A DNA stretch of 64,000 nt from Rhodopirellula sp. (GTDB lineage Bacteria; Planctomycetota; Planctomycetia; Pirellulales; Thermoguttaceae), in contig JAAYEH010000035.1 of the NCBI GenBank assembly GCA_012728855.1, positions 1-64,000 of the forward strand, written 5' to 3'. The translations under genes and the position numbers were made by a program. Shown piece after piece: positions 8,400-18,084 of this stretch (its first letter is position 1; each line of letters starts with the position of its first letter). A model generated the notes under the pieces. It searched no databases. It worked only from the letters and a program-made list of their open reading frames with translations, and was not told the DNA's origin.

Positions 8400-11300
8400 C
8401 TATTTCCGATACTCATCGGTATACAACCCGATTTGCTCGAGTGGAATCGGCTCCCATCCCATACGTATGGCGGTGGACGGATCGGGCAGGCGGAAGTCGC
8501 CTTCGCCGGCGGCGGCAAAGCCGGGATCCTCGTCCGTCGCCAGGTTGGCAAACAAGCGGGCGTAGCCGCGGTCGCGACGGAGGAATTCGCCGCAGCCCAG
8601 CGCCACGTTGCGGCCGATGAGGTTGACGTTGAGATCCTCGTTAAGCCGTCCCAACTCGGGATAACACTTCACGTAAAGCTCGCGGTCCACGTCGCTCGCT
8701 TCCAGGGCGGCGCCGGTCCGTTCGGTCCACAAGCCTTCGTGCCAAGGGGAGAAACTGATCGCGGCCATGCAGTCGACGAAGAGATTGTTGTCGATCCAGT
8801 TGTCTTTTCCACCGTGGATCTGCACGCCGCCGAAGCCGGTTTTGCCCGCCGAACAGCGGTAGAAGACGTTGCCGTAGATCACCTGCCCCGAGATGGCGTC
8901 GTCCAGCCGGATGCCCGCCTGGCCGCAAGCCGGCTCTTCAGCGGGGTTGTGCTGATTGCCGATGTGATGCCAGTAGTTGTACCGGAAGACGTTGCCGCGA
9001 TAGGTGGCGTTTCCGAACATATCGACGCCCCCCTGATCGTCCGACTCCTCGACGGCGTGATGCACTTCGTTGTACTCGACCACGTGGTCGTTGCCCCCCA
9101 GCCGAATCGCGCTGGAGTTGATGTCGTGCAAAGCGTTATGGGCGATGCGATTGCCCACGCCGCTCAGCAGCACGGCGGGCGTGTAGGTATGATCGACGCG
9201 GGAGAGATCGTGGATATCGCAGTTCTCCACAAAGCAGCCGCCCGGCGTGAGAGTTTTTCGATCGCCGCCGGAAACCGCCAGGCCGCCGCGCCCCATCGAG
9301 TAGACGTCGCACGACATGATGCCGTGGCCCCGTCCCTCGACGATCATGCCGTTGCCGCCGAAACGCCGCACGGTGCAGCCCGCCACCAGGCAGTTCTCCC
9401 CGCCGCGGATGTGAATCGCATCGACGCAGCCGAGATCCCAGGTGAGCCCCTCGAAGACCACCCCGGAAACCCTGTCGAGATCCAGCACCGGCTGATCCAA
9501 TGTCGAAATCTCGACCACGGCCCGGGCCGGATCGGAAGGAGGATAGAAGTAAAGGATCCCCGCCGCTCGATCCAAGTACCATTCGCCGACGATATCGATT
9601 TCCGAGAGCAGGTTGACGGCATAGTAAGGCGCATCCTTGCGGTAGCCGTAGCGATGGTAGGGCGTGGCCAATGTGATCTCGCGCTGGGCGGGGTCGATCG
9701 AGGCAATCCGTTCGTAGGAATCGGCCCAGTCGAAAAACCAATAGCCGTAGAGCATCGCGTCCTTGTCGTCCTTCCATCGCCGCGGCCGGTCGCCTTCGTA
9801 GGTGAGCCGGCCGGTCTTGCTCCCGCGGCGGCCGTGGATCTGATGGTCGTCTGCAACGGCGACATCCGCCACGCGGACGAAGCCTTCGTTGGGCCAACGG
9901 GCCAACGGCATGGGCCGGCCGTCGAAGAACAGTTCGATCATCGGATAGGTTTTGAAGCCCGAGCCGCTGGCGAACCCACCCAACCGCAGCGGCAGGAGAT
10001 CCGTCAGGCCGAGCTTCTTCACGTCCAGGGCGACAACCTTCCCGCGTGCTTCTTCAGGCAGCCGGGCCAGAACCGCCGAATCCCGCAGCGGCTGAAAGCC
10101 GCTCAAACGGATGCCGCCGCGAAAGACGGGCTTCTCGCCGTCGGCCGCGCGATAAACGACTGGCGCCGTCTCGTTGCCGGAATCCTGCGATTCCAGGGTG
10201 AATGTCTGCCGCACCCGGTACTCGCCGCCGTGGATCACCACCTCGGCCCCGCCCGTGAGGCTGCCGGCCGCTTTCAGTCGCCGCAATGCATCGCGAGCTT
10301 GTTCGAGGCCGGCGAAAGGCTTCGACGGCGTTCCGTCGCCGCTCTCCGCGCCGTCCGGGGCGACGTGCAAGGTCACCCGGGGTGCGGGCCGCTCGGTCAA
10401 ACGTGTGCGACCGGCAGCCGGCTCTACCGCGGGCAGCCCGGACTCGATGCGAGCGATCTCGCCCAACCGTTGCTCCGCCTCCCAATTCAGGTGCGGCGGA
10501 ACGTCCTTCATTCCGGCAAGTTTCGCGTAGGCCGTCTTGGCGCCCGGCCATTCGCGCTCGGTGTAGTAAGTTCGCCCGATCCGCGACTGCGCCAGCCCTC
10601 GGACATAAGCCGGAAGGTCGGTTTCTTCGAGGAGTTTTCCGTAGGAGTCACGGGCCGCGCTGAAGTCGCCGGCGAGGAACAGTCCATGCGCGGCGGCCAG
10701 CCGCAGATCGATCCTCTCCAACGGTGAAATCTCAGGCAGCGCCAGCAACCGCTCGGCTGCCTTGGGGGAAAGGGCGTGGATCGGCGATTGGCGGAGCACG
10801 GTGGTGAGCATCGGCACGGCCAAGGTGCGGTAACGCTCCGGGAGCCCCGGATTGCCCAGCGCCTCAACCAGTTCGCGCCCCGCCGCGCGGTATTTCTTCT
10901 CCGCCAGCGACGCGGCCGCCGCCTGCAACTTCGTAACGACGCTCTGAGACGCCGGGGAATCAAAACAGGCGTGGCCAGCGATCTCCTCGGCCGATAGCGC
11001 GCGGCCGAACAGCGCGACTTCGTCAACGTCGAGAATTATCGACCCGATGCCGGCATTGGCATAGCCGATGCGGAAGGCCGCTTTCTGTTGCGGCATCGTC
11101 AGCACGCCCGGGTGTTCGCCCGAGGCGGCCGGGAGGCCATCGACGAACAGCGTCATTTTTCGGCTGTCCCAGGTGGCGGCCAGGTGACGCCAGGTGCGGT
11201 CGGTGACCGCGGTGGACCGAATGCCGACCGCGTTGGAGGGCTGGGGCCGGCCGATCTCGAAGCCAAGCGTTTTCTCGGGGTAGCTGGTCGTGATCCGCCA

Positions 11301-11765
11301 GCCCTCCCAGTAGCCGTTGCCCAAGGCGAGGAGTGTGCCGTTGGTCGCGCCGTTGTTGCCGCGGAGCGCGCCGAGCCCCTCGACGCGAATCCAGGCTTCG
11401 ACGGTGAACCCCTTGTCGGAAAGCGCCGGAGACTCGCCGATGAGACAGCCGGCGTCCAGGCGCACGGCCTTCTTGCCGGCCCAACGTCCTTCGACGATTG
11501 CCGGCGGCTGGGGCTTGCCGCCTTTCGCCGGGCTGGCCTGGTAGGTCAACTCGCCCTCTTTGCCGGCGAGGTTCGCGATCGGCCGGGACGAGTCGAGCGG
11601 GTCGAACGTGTAGAACCGCAGCAACGCAGGCTCCTTAGACACCTCGCGGCAATGCCGCTGCCAGGCTTCGCGGGGCTGAGAAGAACCGGGTTCGCCCGCA
11701 GCCGTGCCGATTGAGTTCAGCATACTCAAGGCCAGAATCGCGGAGGCAATACGCGTGGATTTCAT
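8400..11765 (-). CDS. Secreted LamG / parallel beta-helix protein
   Basis: 1121 aa with a signal peptide (MKSTRIASAILALSMLNSIG, then TAAGE). Order: a LamG/concanavalin-like domain at about 90-270 (FTVEAWIRVEGLG, then WRHLAATWDSRKMTLFVDGLP, then LDVDEVALFGRALSAEEI); a helical, TPR-like stretch at about 275-450; and a beta-helix domain from about 465 to the end, opening VTLHVAPDGAESGDG. The helix part has many Asn/Gly turns and segments such as RGGENCLVAGCTVR and DNWIDNNLFVDC. The architecture suggests binding and cleavage or remodelling of an extracellular polysaccharide. No catalytic residues can be assigned. The beta-helix part resembles the protein at 39629-42388. Confidence 0.85.
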   Translation of the reverse strand: MKSTRIASAILALSMLNSIGTAAGEPGSSQPREAWQRHCREVSKEPALLRFYTFDPLDSSRPIANLAGKEGELTYQASPAKGGKPQPPAIVEGRWAGKKAVRLDAGCLIGESPALSDKGFTVEAWIRVEGLGALRGNNGATNGTLLALGNGYWEGWRITTSYPEKTLGFEIGRPQPSNAVGIRSTAVTDRTWRHLAATWDSRKMTLFVDGLPAASGEHPGVLTMPQQKAAFRIGYANAGIGSIILDVDEVALFGRALSAEEIAGHACFDSPASQSVVTKLQAAAASLAEKKYRAAGRELVEALGNPGLPERYRTLAVPMLTTVLRQSPIHALSPKAAERLLALPEISPLERIDLRLAAAHGLFLAGDFSAARDSYGKLLEETDLPAYVRGLAQSRIGRTYYTEREWPGAKTAYAKLAGMKDVPPHLNWEAEQRLGEIARIESGLPAVEPAAGRTRLTERPAPRVTLHVAPDGAESGDGTPSKPFAGLEQARDALRRLKAAGSLTGGAEVVIHGGEYRVRQTFTLESQDSGNETAPVVYRAADGEKPVFRGGIRLSGFQPLRDSAVLARLPEEARGKVVALDVKKLGLTDLLPLRLGGFASGSGFKTYPMIELFFDGRPMPLARWPNEGFVRVADVAVADDHQIHGRRGSKTGRLTYEGDRPRRWKDDKDAMLYGYWFFDWADSYERIASIDPAQREITLATPYHRYGYRKDAPYYAVNLLSEIDIVGEWYLDRAAGILYFYPPSDPARAVVEISTLDQPVLDLDRVSGVVFEGLTWDLGCVDAIHIRGGENCLVAGCTVRRFGGNGMIVEGRGHGIMSCDVYSMGRGGLAVSGGDRKTLTPGGCFVENCDIHDLSRVDHTYTPAVLLSGVGNRIAHNALHDINSSAIRLGGNDHVVEYNEVHHAVEESDDQGGVDMFGNATYRGNVFRYNYWHHIGNQHNPAEEPACGQAGIRLDDAISGQVIYGNVFYRCSAGKTGFGGVQIHGGKDNWIDNNLFVDCMAAISFSPWHEGLWTERTGAALEASDVDRELYVKCYPELGRLNEDLNVNLIGRNVALGCGEFLRRDRGYARLFANLATDEDPGFAAAGEGDFRLPDPSTAIRMGWEPIPLEQIGLYTDEYRK

Positions 11766-11910
11766 GGGATGATCCCTGGCAGGAAAGAGTTACCAATCAG
11801 TATCGCGGATGCTCGCTCCCAGTCCGCTGCTACGACATCGTCTGATTCACTCATAGCAGCCTCGCCTGCTCGGAACGGCTCCTGGCGAGAAAATGAAGGT
11901 GGGCCAGTCG

Positions 11911-12588
11911 TTACGGTCGGTGTTCGAGGTCGAATGCCCAGCCACCGCGGCGGTCGCGTCGCCGCGTCAGACGGAATCCCCGCCGGAAAACGTCGGATCG
12001 CTGGAAGCCTTCGCTATCCGGCGATATCGTTTCGTAGGCGGACGGTCCGCGCCGCTGAATTCGGAAGACCAACGCTTCACCGCGAGCATCGATCAGCCAG
12101 TATTCCGCTACGCCGGCCCGCCAGTACGCCAATGGGAGTCGCACGGTGTCTTTCTTTACCGAGCGGTCGCTGACAATCTCCACAACCAGATCCGGCGCGC
12201 CTTCCACCTCCACAAAGCGATCGGCCTCTTCGGTCGCCTTGGGGATCAGTCTGGCTCGCCCGCTCTCGAATGTCGCAAAGGAGATGAAAACCAGATCCGG
12301 TTCGGCCGACAGATCTGCGTCGGGGGTGGAGACACGAGTGCGATCCACCCGTAAGTCTCCAAGATCGCCCGCCTTGACCAGATCTCTCAATGCGCCGATC
12401 ACTTCAACCTTCACCGCCCCGTGCGAATAGTAATCCTCAGGTGACCTATCGACCTCGATGCGACCGGCAAGATAATCGATGCGTCCACGATCGGGGAAAT
12501 CGTCCGACCGGGCCCAGGCCGAAAACTCGTCCAGCGAACGAACGAACGGGATCTCGAAGTCTTCTTTCAACACGATGGAAGTAGCCAT
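11911..12588 (-). CDS. Uma2 family putative endonuclease (DUF820)
   Basis: 225 aa. Core motifs: GRIDYLAGRIEVDRSPEDYYSH near 34-55, then LSAEPDLVFISFATFES, then APDLVVEIVSDRSVKKD and GVAEYWLIDARGE. These hold the Asp, Glu and Lys typical of the PD-(D/E)XK-like Uma2 fold. It has a basic tail (FRLTRRRDRRGG). It is distinct in sequence from the copy at 7703-8332. The 145 bp between this gene and the beta-helix start shows nothing recognisable. Confidence 0.85.
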   Translation of the reverse strand: MATSIVLKEDFEIPFVRSLDEFSAWARSDDFPDRGRIDYLAGRIEVDRSPEDYYSHGAVKVEVIGALRDLVKAGDLGDLRVDRTRVSTPDADLSAEPDLVFISFATFESGRARLIPKATEEADRFVEVEGAPDLVVEIVSDRSVKKDTVRLPLAYWRAGVAEYWLIDARGEALVFRIQRRGPSAYETISPDSEGFQRSDVFRRGFRLTRRRDRRGGWAFDLEHRP

Positions 12589-12614
12589 ATTCAGCGCCGA
12601 CCAACTCGATGGCC

Positions 12615-12719
12615 CGTTGAAAAGGGGAAAGGCACCGAGCGGCAGGCGTTTCCTCGGCAGTTCCGGGCCAAAACCACGCTCGGAGCCAGTCCCCTTTTCA
12701 ACTCCGTTTACAGTTTGAA
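12615..12719. repeat. Dispersed palindromic element, family A copy 2
   Basis: CGTTGAAAAGGGGAAAGGCACCGAGC on the left pairs with the CTCGGAGCCAGTCCCCTTTTCAAC arm on the right. The right half, through GTTTACAGTTTGAA, matches the copy at 1442-1580 nearly base for base. It fills the gap between the Uma2 gene start and the 3' end of the beta-propeller gene. Confidence 0.85.
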
Positions 12720-12723
12720 CAGT

Positions 12724-14046
12724 TTATTCTAACGCGTTTCGGACGCAATACAACACGCCGGCACTGCGGAGCAGCAGCGAGTCGCCCGCCACCGCCAGCG
12801 ACGCCATCGTCCTGCCGAAAAGCTGGTTTCGTGCCAATTCGTGGTATTCGCGCCCCGGGCGGATCACGAAGGTCACTGCCTCGTGATTGGTGAAGTAGAG
12901 CTTGCCGTCGGCCGCCAACGGACTGGCGGCAAAACTGCCTTCGAGGCGATGCTGCCAGAGGGGTTCGCCGGTTTCGGCATCCAGACAGGTGGCGATGCCG
13001 CGCGATGAAACGAAGTAGATTTCATCGCCGACCACGACCGGAGAAGAGATCTCCGGCACCTGTTTGTCGTAGGTCCAAGCGACGTGCGTTGCGGTGACAT
13101 CGCCCGCGCCGTCGACCCGCAGCGCCCGCAGTTCCGGCTTGGGATAGCCGGTCGACACGTAGATCAACCCTTGCCGGTAGACGGGCCTTGGCACGACGGC
13201 GTAGCCGGAGCCCATGTTGACCCGCCATAATTCCTCGCCGTTGTCCGGGTTGTAGGCCGCGGTCCACTGCGCGGCCGGGGCGATGAGTTGGCTGCGGCCG
13301 GCTTCGTCGATCAACAGCGGCGTGCTGAACGCGCGGCGCATCTTGCCCTCGGAGGCTGCGATCTGCGGACGCGGCGTTCGCCAGGCGACCTCTGCTGTAC
13401 GCTTGTCGAGCGCCACCACGAACTGATCGTCTCCTCCGTCGCAGGCCAACACCAGGCGGTCGCCGCAGAGGACGGGCGAACTGCCGGGCCCGGTAATGTC
13501 GTCGACGGCGAAACACCGTCTCCACTCGACACGGCCGCTTTCCAAGGCCAGGCAGACGGTTCCCAGCGAGCCAAAGTGAGCATAGAGACGCTCGCCGTCC
13601 GTTACCGGCGTGGGCGAGGCATAGCTATTGACGGCATGGATCGGGGCGGGGTCGTCACAGGTCCACAGTTCGATACGTCGGAGGATCTCGCCACTGCCGG
13701 CATCCAGTTCAATCGCCAACAGAGTCACCGACGCATCCGCCTGAAATTCGTCTTCGCTGTACCGACTCCCGGCCAACTTCCGCTCGCGGGACGCTTCATC
13801 GAGAGCCGTCTGCTCGGTGGCGGTCAGCCAGATGCGATCACCGACGACGATTGGCGATGACCAACCGGCACCGTCGATCGACGACTGCCAGGCGGGGGGG
13901 GCGAAGAGGCCGCCCCAAGTCGTCGGCAGGCCGGTCGCTTCGGCGTGCCCGTCGCCGCGAGGGCCGCGAAACTGCGGCCAATCGCCGGAGAATACTGGTT
14001 CAGCACACAGGGCGAAGAGGCAAACCGCCGTCAGAATCGGTCGCAA
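12724..14046 (-). CDS. Secreted PQQ-like beta-propeller protein
   Basis: 440 aa with a signal peptide (MRPILTAVCLFALCAEPVFS) followed by WPQFRGPRGDGHAEATGLP, the standard N terminus of exported planctomycete PQQ-like propellers. Repeated blade segments are visible: GDRIWLTATEQT, GERLYAHFGSLGTVCLALE, GDRLVLACDGGDDQFVVALDKRT, GDEIYFVSSRGIATCLDAETGEPLWQH. The blades lack an obvious dehydrogenase catalytic set, so a structural or binding role in the periplasm is as likely as redox activity. Confidence 0.85.
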   Translation of the reverse strand: MRPILTAVCLFALCAEPVFSGDWPQFRGPRGDGHAEATGLPTTWGGLFAPPAWQSSIDGAGWSSPIVVGDRIWLTATEQTALDEASRERKLAGSRYSEDEFQADASVTLLAIELDAGSGEILRRIELWTCDDPAPIHAVNSYASPTPVTDGERLYAHFGSLGTVCLALESGRVEWRRCFAVDDITGPGSSPVLCGDRLVLACDGGDDQFVVALDKRTAEVAWRTPRPQIAASEGKMRRAFSTPLLIDEAGRSQLIAPAAQWTAAYNPDNGEELWRVNMGSGYAVVPRPVYRQGLIYVSTGYPKPELRALRVDGAGDVTATHVAWTYDKQVPEISSPVVVGDEIYFVSSRGIATCLDAETGEPLWQHRLEGSFAASPLAADGKLYFTNHEAVTFVIRPGREYHELARNQLFGRTMASLAVAGDSLLLRSAGVLYCVRNALE

Positions 14047-14064
14047 ATCGTCTTTCCGGGGGTG

Positions 14065-14086
14065 TAGTCAGGCTGGAAAGCCTGAC
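14065..14086. repeat. Short palindrome, family D copy 2
   Basis: GTCAGGCTGGAAAGCCTGAC forms a compact hairpin just upstream of the beta-propeller gene. Confidence 0.55.
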
Positions 14087-14094
14087 GCGCTTAG

Positions 14095-14190
14095 AGCCTA
14101 TCCCGAAACCGCGTCGGAAGAAGGGGACAGGCACATTTTGCTCCGAAGACTCCGCAAAATGAGCCAGTCCCCAGCGGTTTTGGGATAGGC
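14095..14190. repeat. Dispersed palindromic element, family A copy 3
   Basis: Outer arms AGCCTATCCCGAAACCGC and GCGGTTTTGGGATAGGC flank the family core GGGGACAGGCAC and GAGCCAGTCCCC, with an inner ATTTTGC/GCAAAAT pair. It lies between the divergently read beta-propeller and response-regulator genes. The core is shared with copies 1 and 2 but the outer arms differ. Confidence 0.8.
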
Positions 14191-14308
14191 ACTTTGTCGC
14201 CGGGGTAGTATAGCTCGCACTACCCTCGCGTGACCGAAGCCGTATAATGCCATACAGGGTAGCGAGGCTTCCGCAAGCGGCTTCTTCCGTCAGGCAAAGG
14301 TTCATCTC

Positions 14309-14710
14309 ATGGCTGATTTACTCATCGTCGACGACGATAAGGACTTCTCGGGCACGTTGCGGATGATGCTCCAGTCGCGAGGGTACAACGTAGAAATGGA
14401 GCATGAGACGGAAAACATTCTGCGGAGACTCGATCAACGGTTGCCCGACGCGCTGATCCTCGACGTGATGTTTCCCGAGGATCCCTTTGCGGGCATCGAG
14501 TTGGCGAAACAGGTCCGCGGGCGGTACCCGAAACTGCCTATTCTCATGCTAACAGGCGTCGAACAATACTTCTCGCTCGAGGAGGAAGGCCAGGATCCGT
14601 CGCACCTGCCGGTGACGGATTTCCTGGCCAAGCCGGTCGACTTTCAGGAGTTTTCCACAAAACTGGATCGATTGCTCGGCCGGCCGACGGTTTACACGGA
14701 GCGCACATAG
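14309..14710 (+). CDS. Single-domain response regulator (REC)
   Basis: 133 aa, only a receiver domain. The acidic pocket is in LLIVDDDKDF, the phospho-acceptor Asp in DALILDVMFP, the Thr in ILMLTGVEQ and the conserved Lys in DFLAKPVDF. No output domain follows, so it should act by protein interaction or as a phosphorelay intermediate. No histidine kinase is adjacent. A TATAAT at 14243-14248 lies 60 bp upstream, but I see no convincing -35 hexamer for it. Confidence 0.9.
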   Translation: MADLLIVDDDKDFSGTLRMMLQSRGYNVEMEHETENILRRLDQRLPDALILDVMFPEDPFAGIELAKQVRGRYPKLPILMLTGVEQYFSLEEEGQDPSHLPVTDFLAKPVDFQEFSTKLDRLLGRPTVYTERT

Positions 14711-14720
14711 TCGCGGTTTC

Positions 14721-14746
14721 GCACTGCTTGTGATCGAAGCAGTGCC
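14721..14746. repeat. Short palindrome, family E copy 1
   Basis: GCACTGCTTGTGATCGAAGCAGTGCC is a short hairpin just after the response regulator. Its arms match those of the larger palindromes at 39321 and 39426. Confidence 0.55.
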
Positions 14747-14786
14747 ACGCGACCGTCGCGTTTCACCCGGAATCGTGCAAGGCGGT

Positions 14787-16622
14787 TTAGCCGGACGCGC
14801 AGTCCAACTCGGTCAGTTGGGCGAGGGCTTTTGTCTGTTCGCGTTCCAGATACGAGCGGCCTTGGCGGATTCCGATGTGATCCCAAGGCAGAGAGGCTTC
14901 CAACGGATAGGGCCGGTGCAGGATCGGTTCCACGTCGAGCCCAACGTCGTTGAGCGCCTCATGCCACCGCCGGGGCTCGAAGTGCTCGCGCCAGGAATCG
15001 AATCGCGCGCCGCGACGCCAGACAAGCTCGATCGCCTCGGCCATTCGCCGGTCGCCGCGCGAGAAGATTCCCTCCAGAAAGCTCGTCTCGACGTCGTGGC
15101 ATTTGATGTCGATCGAGCGAAGTTGGCGACGCCGCCAGAGGTGGCGGTGCGCCTCGCAGAAATACTCGCGGCGTTGCATCGCGTTCCACTGGTAGGGCGA
15201 GTGCGGCTTGGGCACGAAGTTGGAGACGTTGGCCACGACTGTCGCCAGCCGTCCGCTGATCTGCTTGCCCAATCGCGAGATGTGCTCGGCCATGTCGACG
15301 ATGCCGTCCAGATCGATGGTCCGCTCCCCCGGCAGCCCGCACATGAAGTAGAGCTTGATGCGATTGAAGCCGTTCTCGAAGGCAGCTTTGCACCCTTCGA
15401 ACAGATCCTCGTTGCGGACCCGCTTGCCGATCTGCCGGCGCATGTCGTCCAGGGCGACCTCGGGCGCCAGCGTCATGCCGGAGCGGCGGTCGGTCCCCAG
15501 CGACTCGCCCATGGTCCGCAATTGTTCGTTCACGCGAAGGCTGGGAACGGAGATGGCCACCCCCAGCGGTTGCAGGACTTCCTGCATCTGCCGCAGCAAC
15601 TCGTCGAAGTGGGGATAGTCGCTGGTGGAAAGCGAGAGAAGCGAGATCTCGTTGTAACCGGTGTTGCGATACGACTCCAGCGCGGCCGCCACCAGCGTCT
15701 CCACCTTCCGCAACCGCAACGGACGCTTGATCGTCGTGGCCTGGCAGAAGCGGCATCGCCACGGGCAACCTCGCATGATCTCCATCGAGATGCGGTCATG
15801 CACCGCCTCGACGTTTGGCACCACCGGGGAGGTTGGTAGAGCAGTGCCATCGAGATCCTCCACAACCGCCGGCCGTATCAACGGGCTTGCGCCCTGGACC
15901 GTCGGCGACGGCGCCGTGGCGCGCCCCTCGGCGTCGAACCGCAGATCATAGCAGGAAGGCACGTAGACGTGCGGAAGACGACGAGCCATTTCGGCGAGCC
16001 ATGCGGCGCGGTCGCCGCCGCTGGATTTCAATCGCAGCCATTCGTCGCAGACCCGCGGCAGCGACTCCTCGCCGTCGCCGATGACGAACAAGTCAAAGAA
16101 CGCCGCCAGCGGCTCGGGATTCTGAGCGCAAGGGCCTCCGGCGATGACCAGGGGATGCAACGGCGTACGATCGACGCCGCGCAAGGGAATGCCGCCCAAG
16201 TCCAGTATCGTCAGCACATTGACGGCGCCGAGGTCGTACTGAAGCGTGAAGCCGAGGACGTCGAAACAGTCCAGCGGCGTGAATGTCTCCAGGCTGTACA
16301 GGGGCAATTCCTGCTGGCGGAGGGCCTGCTCCATGTCCGGCCAGGGGGCAAACACCCGCTCGCAGGCCCAGTCCGGGCGACGATTCATTTCGTGGTAGAG
16401 CACCTGTAGGCCGTGGTTGCTCATACCGATGGCATAGGTGTCGGGAAAAGCGAGGCAAAGCTTCCCACGCACCCGTGAGTGGTCTTTGACGACAGCGTTG
16501 AGTTCTGCCCCCACGTATTGTCCGGGAGTCTTCACCCGCGGCAGGATCCGGCGCGTGACAAGGTCTTTCAGTGATCGGTTGGGCACGGCGAAAAGGTCGT
16601 AGAATGAGAAGAAGCGGGACAA
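14787..16622 (-). CDS. B12-binding-type radical SAM protein, TIGR03960-like
   Basis: 611 aa. The N terminus (VTRRILPRVKTPGQYVG, then KLCLAFPDTYAIGMSNHGLQVLYHEM) matches the TIGR03960 group. The radical SAM CxxxCxxC motif is in RGCPWRCRFCQAT at about residue 285, and LPTSPVVPNVEAVHDR precedes it. The C-terminal third (SFLEGIFSRGDRRMAEAIE, then FDSWREHFEP) is also typical. It should bind a 4Fe-4S cluster and SAM; the product is unknown. In many bacteria a DUF2344 (TIGR03936) partner is fused or adjacent; none is seen here. Confidence 0.85.
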   Translation of the reverse strand: MSRFFSFYDLFAVPNRSLKDLVTRRILPRVKTPGQYVGAELNAVVKDHSRVRGKLCLAFPDTYAIGMSNHGLQVLYHEMNRRPDWACERVFAPWPDMEQALRQQELPLYSLETFTPLDCFDVLGFTLQYDLGAVNVLTILDLGGIPLRGVDRTPLHPLVIAGGPCAQNPEPLAAFFDLFVIGDGEESLPRVCDEWLRLKSSGGDRAAWLAEMARRLPHVYVPSCYDLRFDAEGRATAPSPTVQGASPLIRPAVVEDLDGTALPTSPVVPNVEAVHDRISMEIMRGCPWRCRFCQATTIKRPLRLRKVETLVAAALESYRNTGYNEISLLSLSTSDYPHFDELLRQMQEVLQPLGVAISVPSLRVNEQLRTMGESLGTDRRSGMTLAPEVALDDMRRQIGKRVRNEDLFEGCKAAFENGFNRIKLYFMCGLPGERTIDLDGIVDMAEHISRLGKQISGRLATVVANVSNFVPKPHSPYQWNAMQRREYFCEAHRHLWRRRQLRSIDIKCHDVETSFLEGIFSRGDRRMAEAIELVWRRGARFDSWREHFEPRRWHEALNDVGLDVEPILHRPYPLEASLPWDHIGIRQGRSYLEREQTKALAQLTELDCASG

Positions 16623-16630
16623 ACGGACAA

Positions 16631-16660
16631 AGCAGCCCGGCTGCTGCGAGCAGCCGGGCT
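16631..16660. repeat. REP-like hairpin, family B copy 1
   Basis: AGCAGCCCGGCTGCT is followed by GCG and AGCAGCCGGGCT, giving a near-perfect GC-rich stem. It lies in the gap between the radical SAM gene start and pcm. Further copies are at 20544, 51505, 62171 and 62872, with a half copy at 60945. Confidence 0.8.
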
Positions 16661-16845
16661 ACTCCGATTCAAGCATTATCGCAGGGCCGGTCCGAAGCGT
16701 GTAGGGGACCGCTTTGTTTTGGGGCCGGGGCGGGGCCGTGCTAGGATTGAATATCGTGATACCTGAGCATCGGCGAGAAGATTCGTGGCGTGCGAGGGAG
16801 TCGATACCCAGTTGAGACACTTCGCGTCAGCGGGGATCACCGGTT

Positions 16846-18084
16846 ATGACATACCCGATTTTCAACCATCCATACTGCTTTCTCTTGCCCGCCATGCTGT
16901 TGGCGTTGTCGGCGACGGTGGCCTGCCACGGGCAGACCCGCGAGGAACTCGAGCAGGCTTGTAATCGCATGGTCGACGAGGAGATCGTGGCGGCGGGCGT
17001 GACGAACCCTCGCGTCATCCAGGCGATGCGAATCACCCCGCGGCATGAGTTCGTTGCCCTGGCCCAGCGGAAGCTCGCCTACTACGACATGGCCCTGCCG
17101 ATTGGCAACGGCCAGACGATATCCCCGCCTTTCGTGGTGGCGTATATGACCGAACAGATCGATCCGCAGCCGAGCGACGTCGTATTGGAGATCGGTACCG
17201 GAAGCGGCTACCAGGCGGCCGTATTGAGTCCCTTGGTCCGTGAAGTATACAGCATCGAGATCGTCGAACCTCTGGGGCGCAAAGCCGCCGCTGCTCTGCG
17301 AAATCTCGGCTACGACAACGTACACACCAAGGTTGGCGACGGCTATCAAGGCTGGCCCGAACACGCGCCGTTCGACAAGATCATCGTGACTTGTTCGCCC
17401 GAGCAGATCCCGCCGGCGCTGGTTGCTCAGCTCCGCGACGGGGGCCGCATGGTCGTTCCAGTCGGCGAGCGTTATCAACAGAACCTCTACTTGCTGAAGA
17501 AGGTCGGCGGGAAGATGGAGTTCGAGGCGCTGCGGCCTACGCTTTTTGTGCCGATGACGGGCCGAGCGGAGGACAATCGGCGAATCCTGCCCGATCCGGA
17601 AAACCCTACGATCCACAACGGCGATTTCGAGCAACTCGTGGGCGAGGCCGCCCAACCGTCCGCCTGGTACTATCAGCGTCAGGCCGAGTTGATGTCCGGG
17701 GATGGGGCCCCGTCGGGGAACAATTATCTGCTGTTTTCCAATTCCCAGCCGGGAAGGGGCGCGCAGGCGCTGCAGGGGATGGCGGTGGATGGCCGCAAAG
17801 TGCGCAACCTCAAGGTCAGCCTCTTTGTCCGTGGCGAAGAACTCTCTGCGGGGCAGAACCTTCGCCAGCAGCCGATGCTGGCGATTACCTTCTACGACGA
17901 CCGCCGGGCCACGGCCGGGCAAGGGAGCGTGGGGCCTTGGCGGGGGACTTTCGATTGGCGGCAGCAGACGGCCTTGATCCCGGTGCCGCCACGCGCCCGC
18001 GAGGCGATCGTGCGGATAGGCCTGCTCGGCGCTACCGGGAAGCTCTCGCTCGACCAGATCGAAATCGGCCCGTCGGAGCCATAG
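16846..18084 (+). CDS. pcm: Protein-L-isoaspartate O-methyltransferase with C-terminal extension
   Basis: 412 aa. After an N-terminal hydrophobic segment (CFLLPAMLLALSATVACHG), residues of roughly 30-225 are a standard PCMT domain: ITPRHEFVALAQRKLAYYD, then LPIGNGQTISPPFVVAYM, SAM motif VVLEIGTGSGYQAAVLSPL, and FDKIIVTCSPEQIP. The normal enzyme is about 210 aa. Here some 180 further residues follow (IHNGDFEQLVG, then NLKVSLFVRGEELSAGQN), resembling a galactose-binding/CBM-type jelly roll. With its signal peptide this suggests an exported repair enzyme with a binding domain. The last 53 bp overlap rodA on the other strand. Confidence 0.85.
   Translation: MTYPIFNHPYCFLLPAMLLALSATVACHGQTREELEQACNRMVDEEIVAAGVTNPRVIQAMRITPRHEFVALAQRKLAYYDMALPIGNGQTISPPFVVAYMTEQIDPQPSDVVLEIGTGSGYQAAVLSPLVREVYSIEIVEPLGRKAAAALRNLGYDNVHTKVGDGYQGWPEHAPFDKIIVTCSPEQIPPALVAQLRDGGRMVVPVGERYQQNLYLLKKVGGKMEFEALRPTLFVPMTGRAEDNRRILPDPENPTIHNGDFEQLVGEAAQPSAWYYQRQAELMSGDGAPSGNNYLLFSNSQPGRGAQALQGMAVDGRKVRNLKVSLFVRGEELSAGQNLRQQPMLAITFYDDRRATAGQGSVGPWRGTFDWRQQTALIPVPPRAREAIVRIGLLGATGKLSLDQIEIGPSEP

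Noticed and set aside
8349..10727. 792-codon plus-strand open frame opposite the beta-helix gene
   Set aside because: It is the mirror of a high-GC gene; the minus-strand frame has a signal peptide and recognisable LamG and beta-helix domains, while this one has none.
14730..15839. 369-codon plus-strand open frame opposite the radical SAM gene
   Set aside because: The radical SAM frame has the CxxxCxxC motif and family context; the opposite frame has no recognisable domain.
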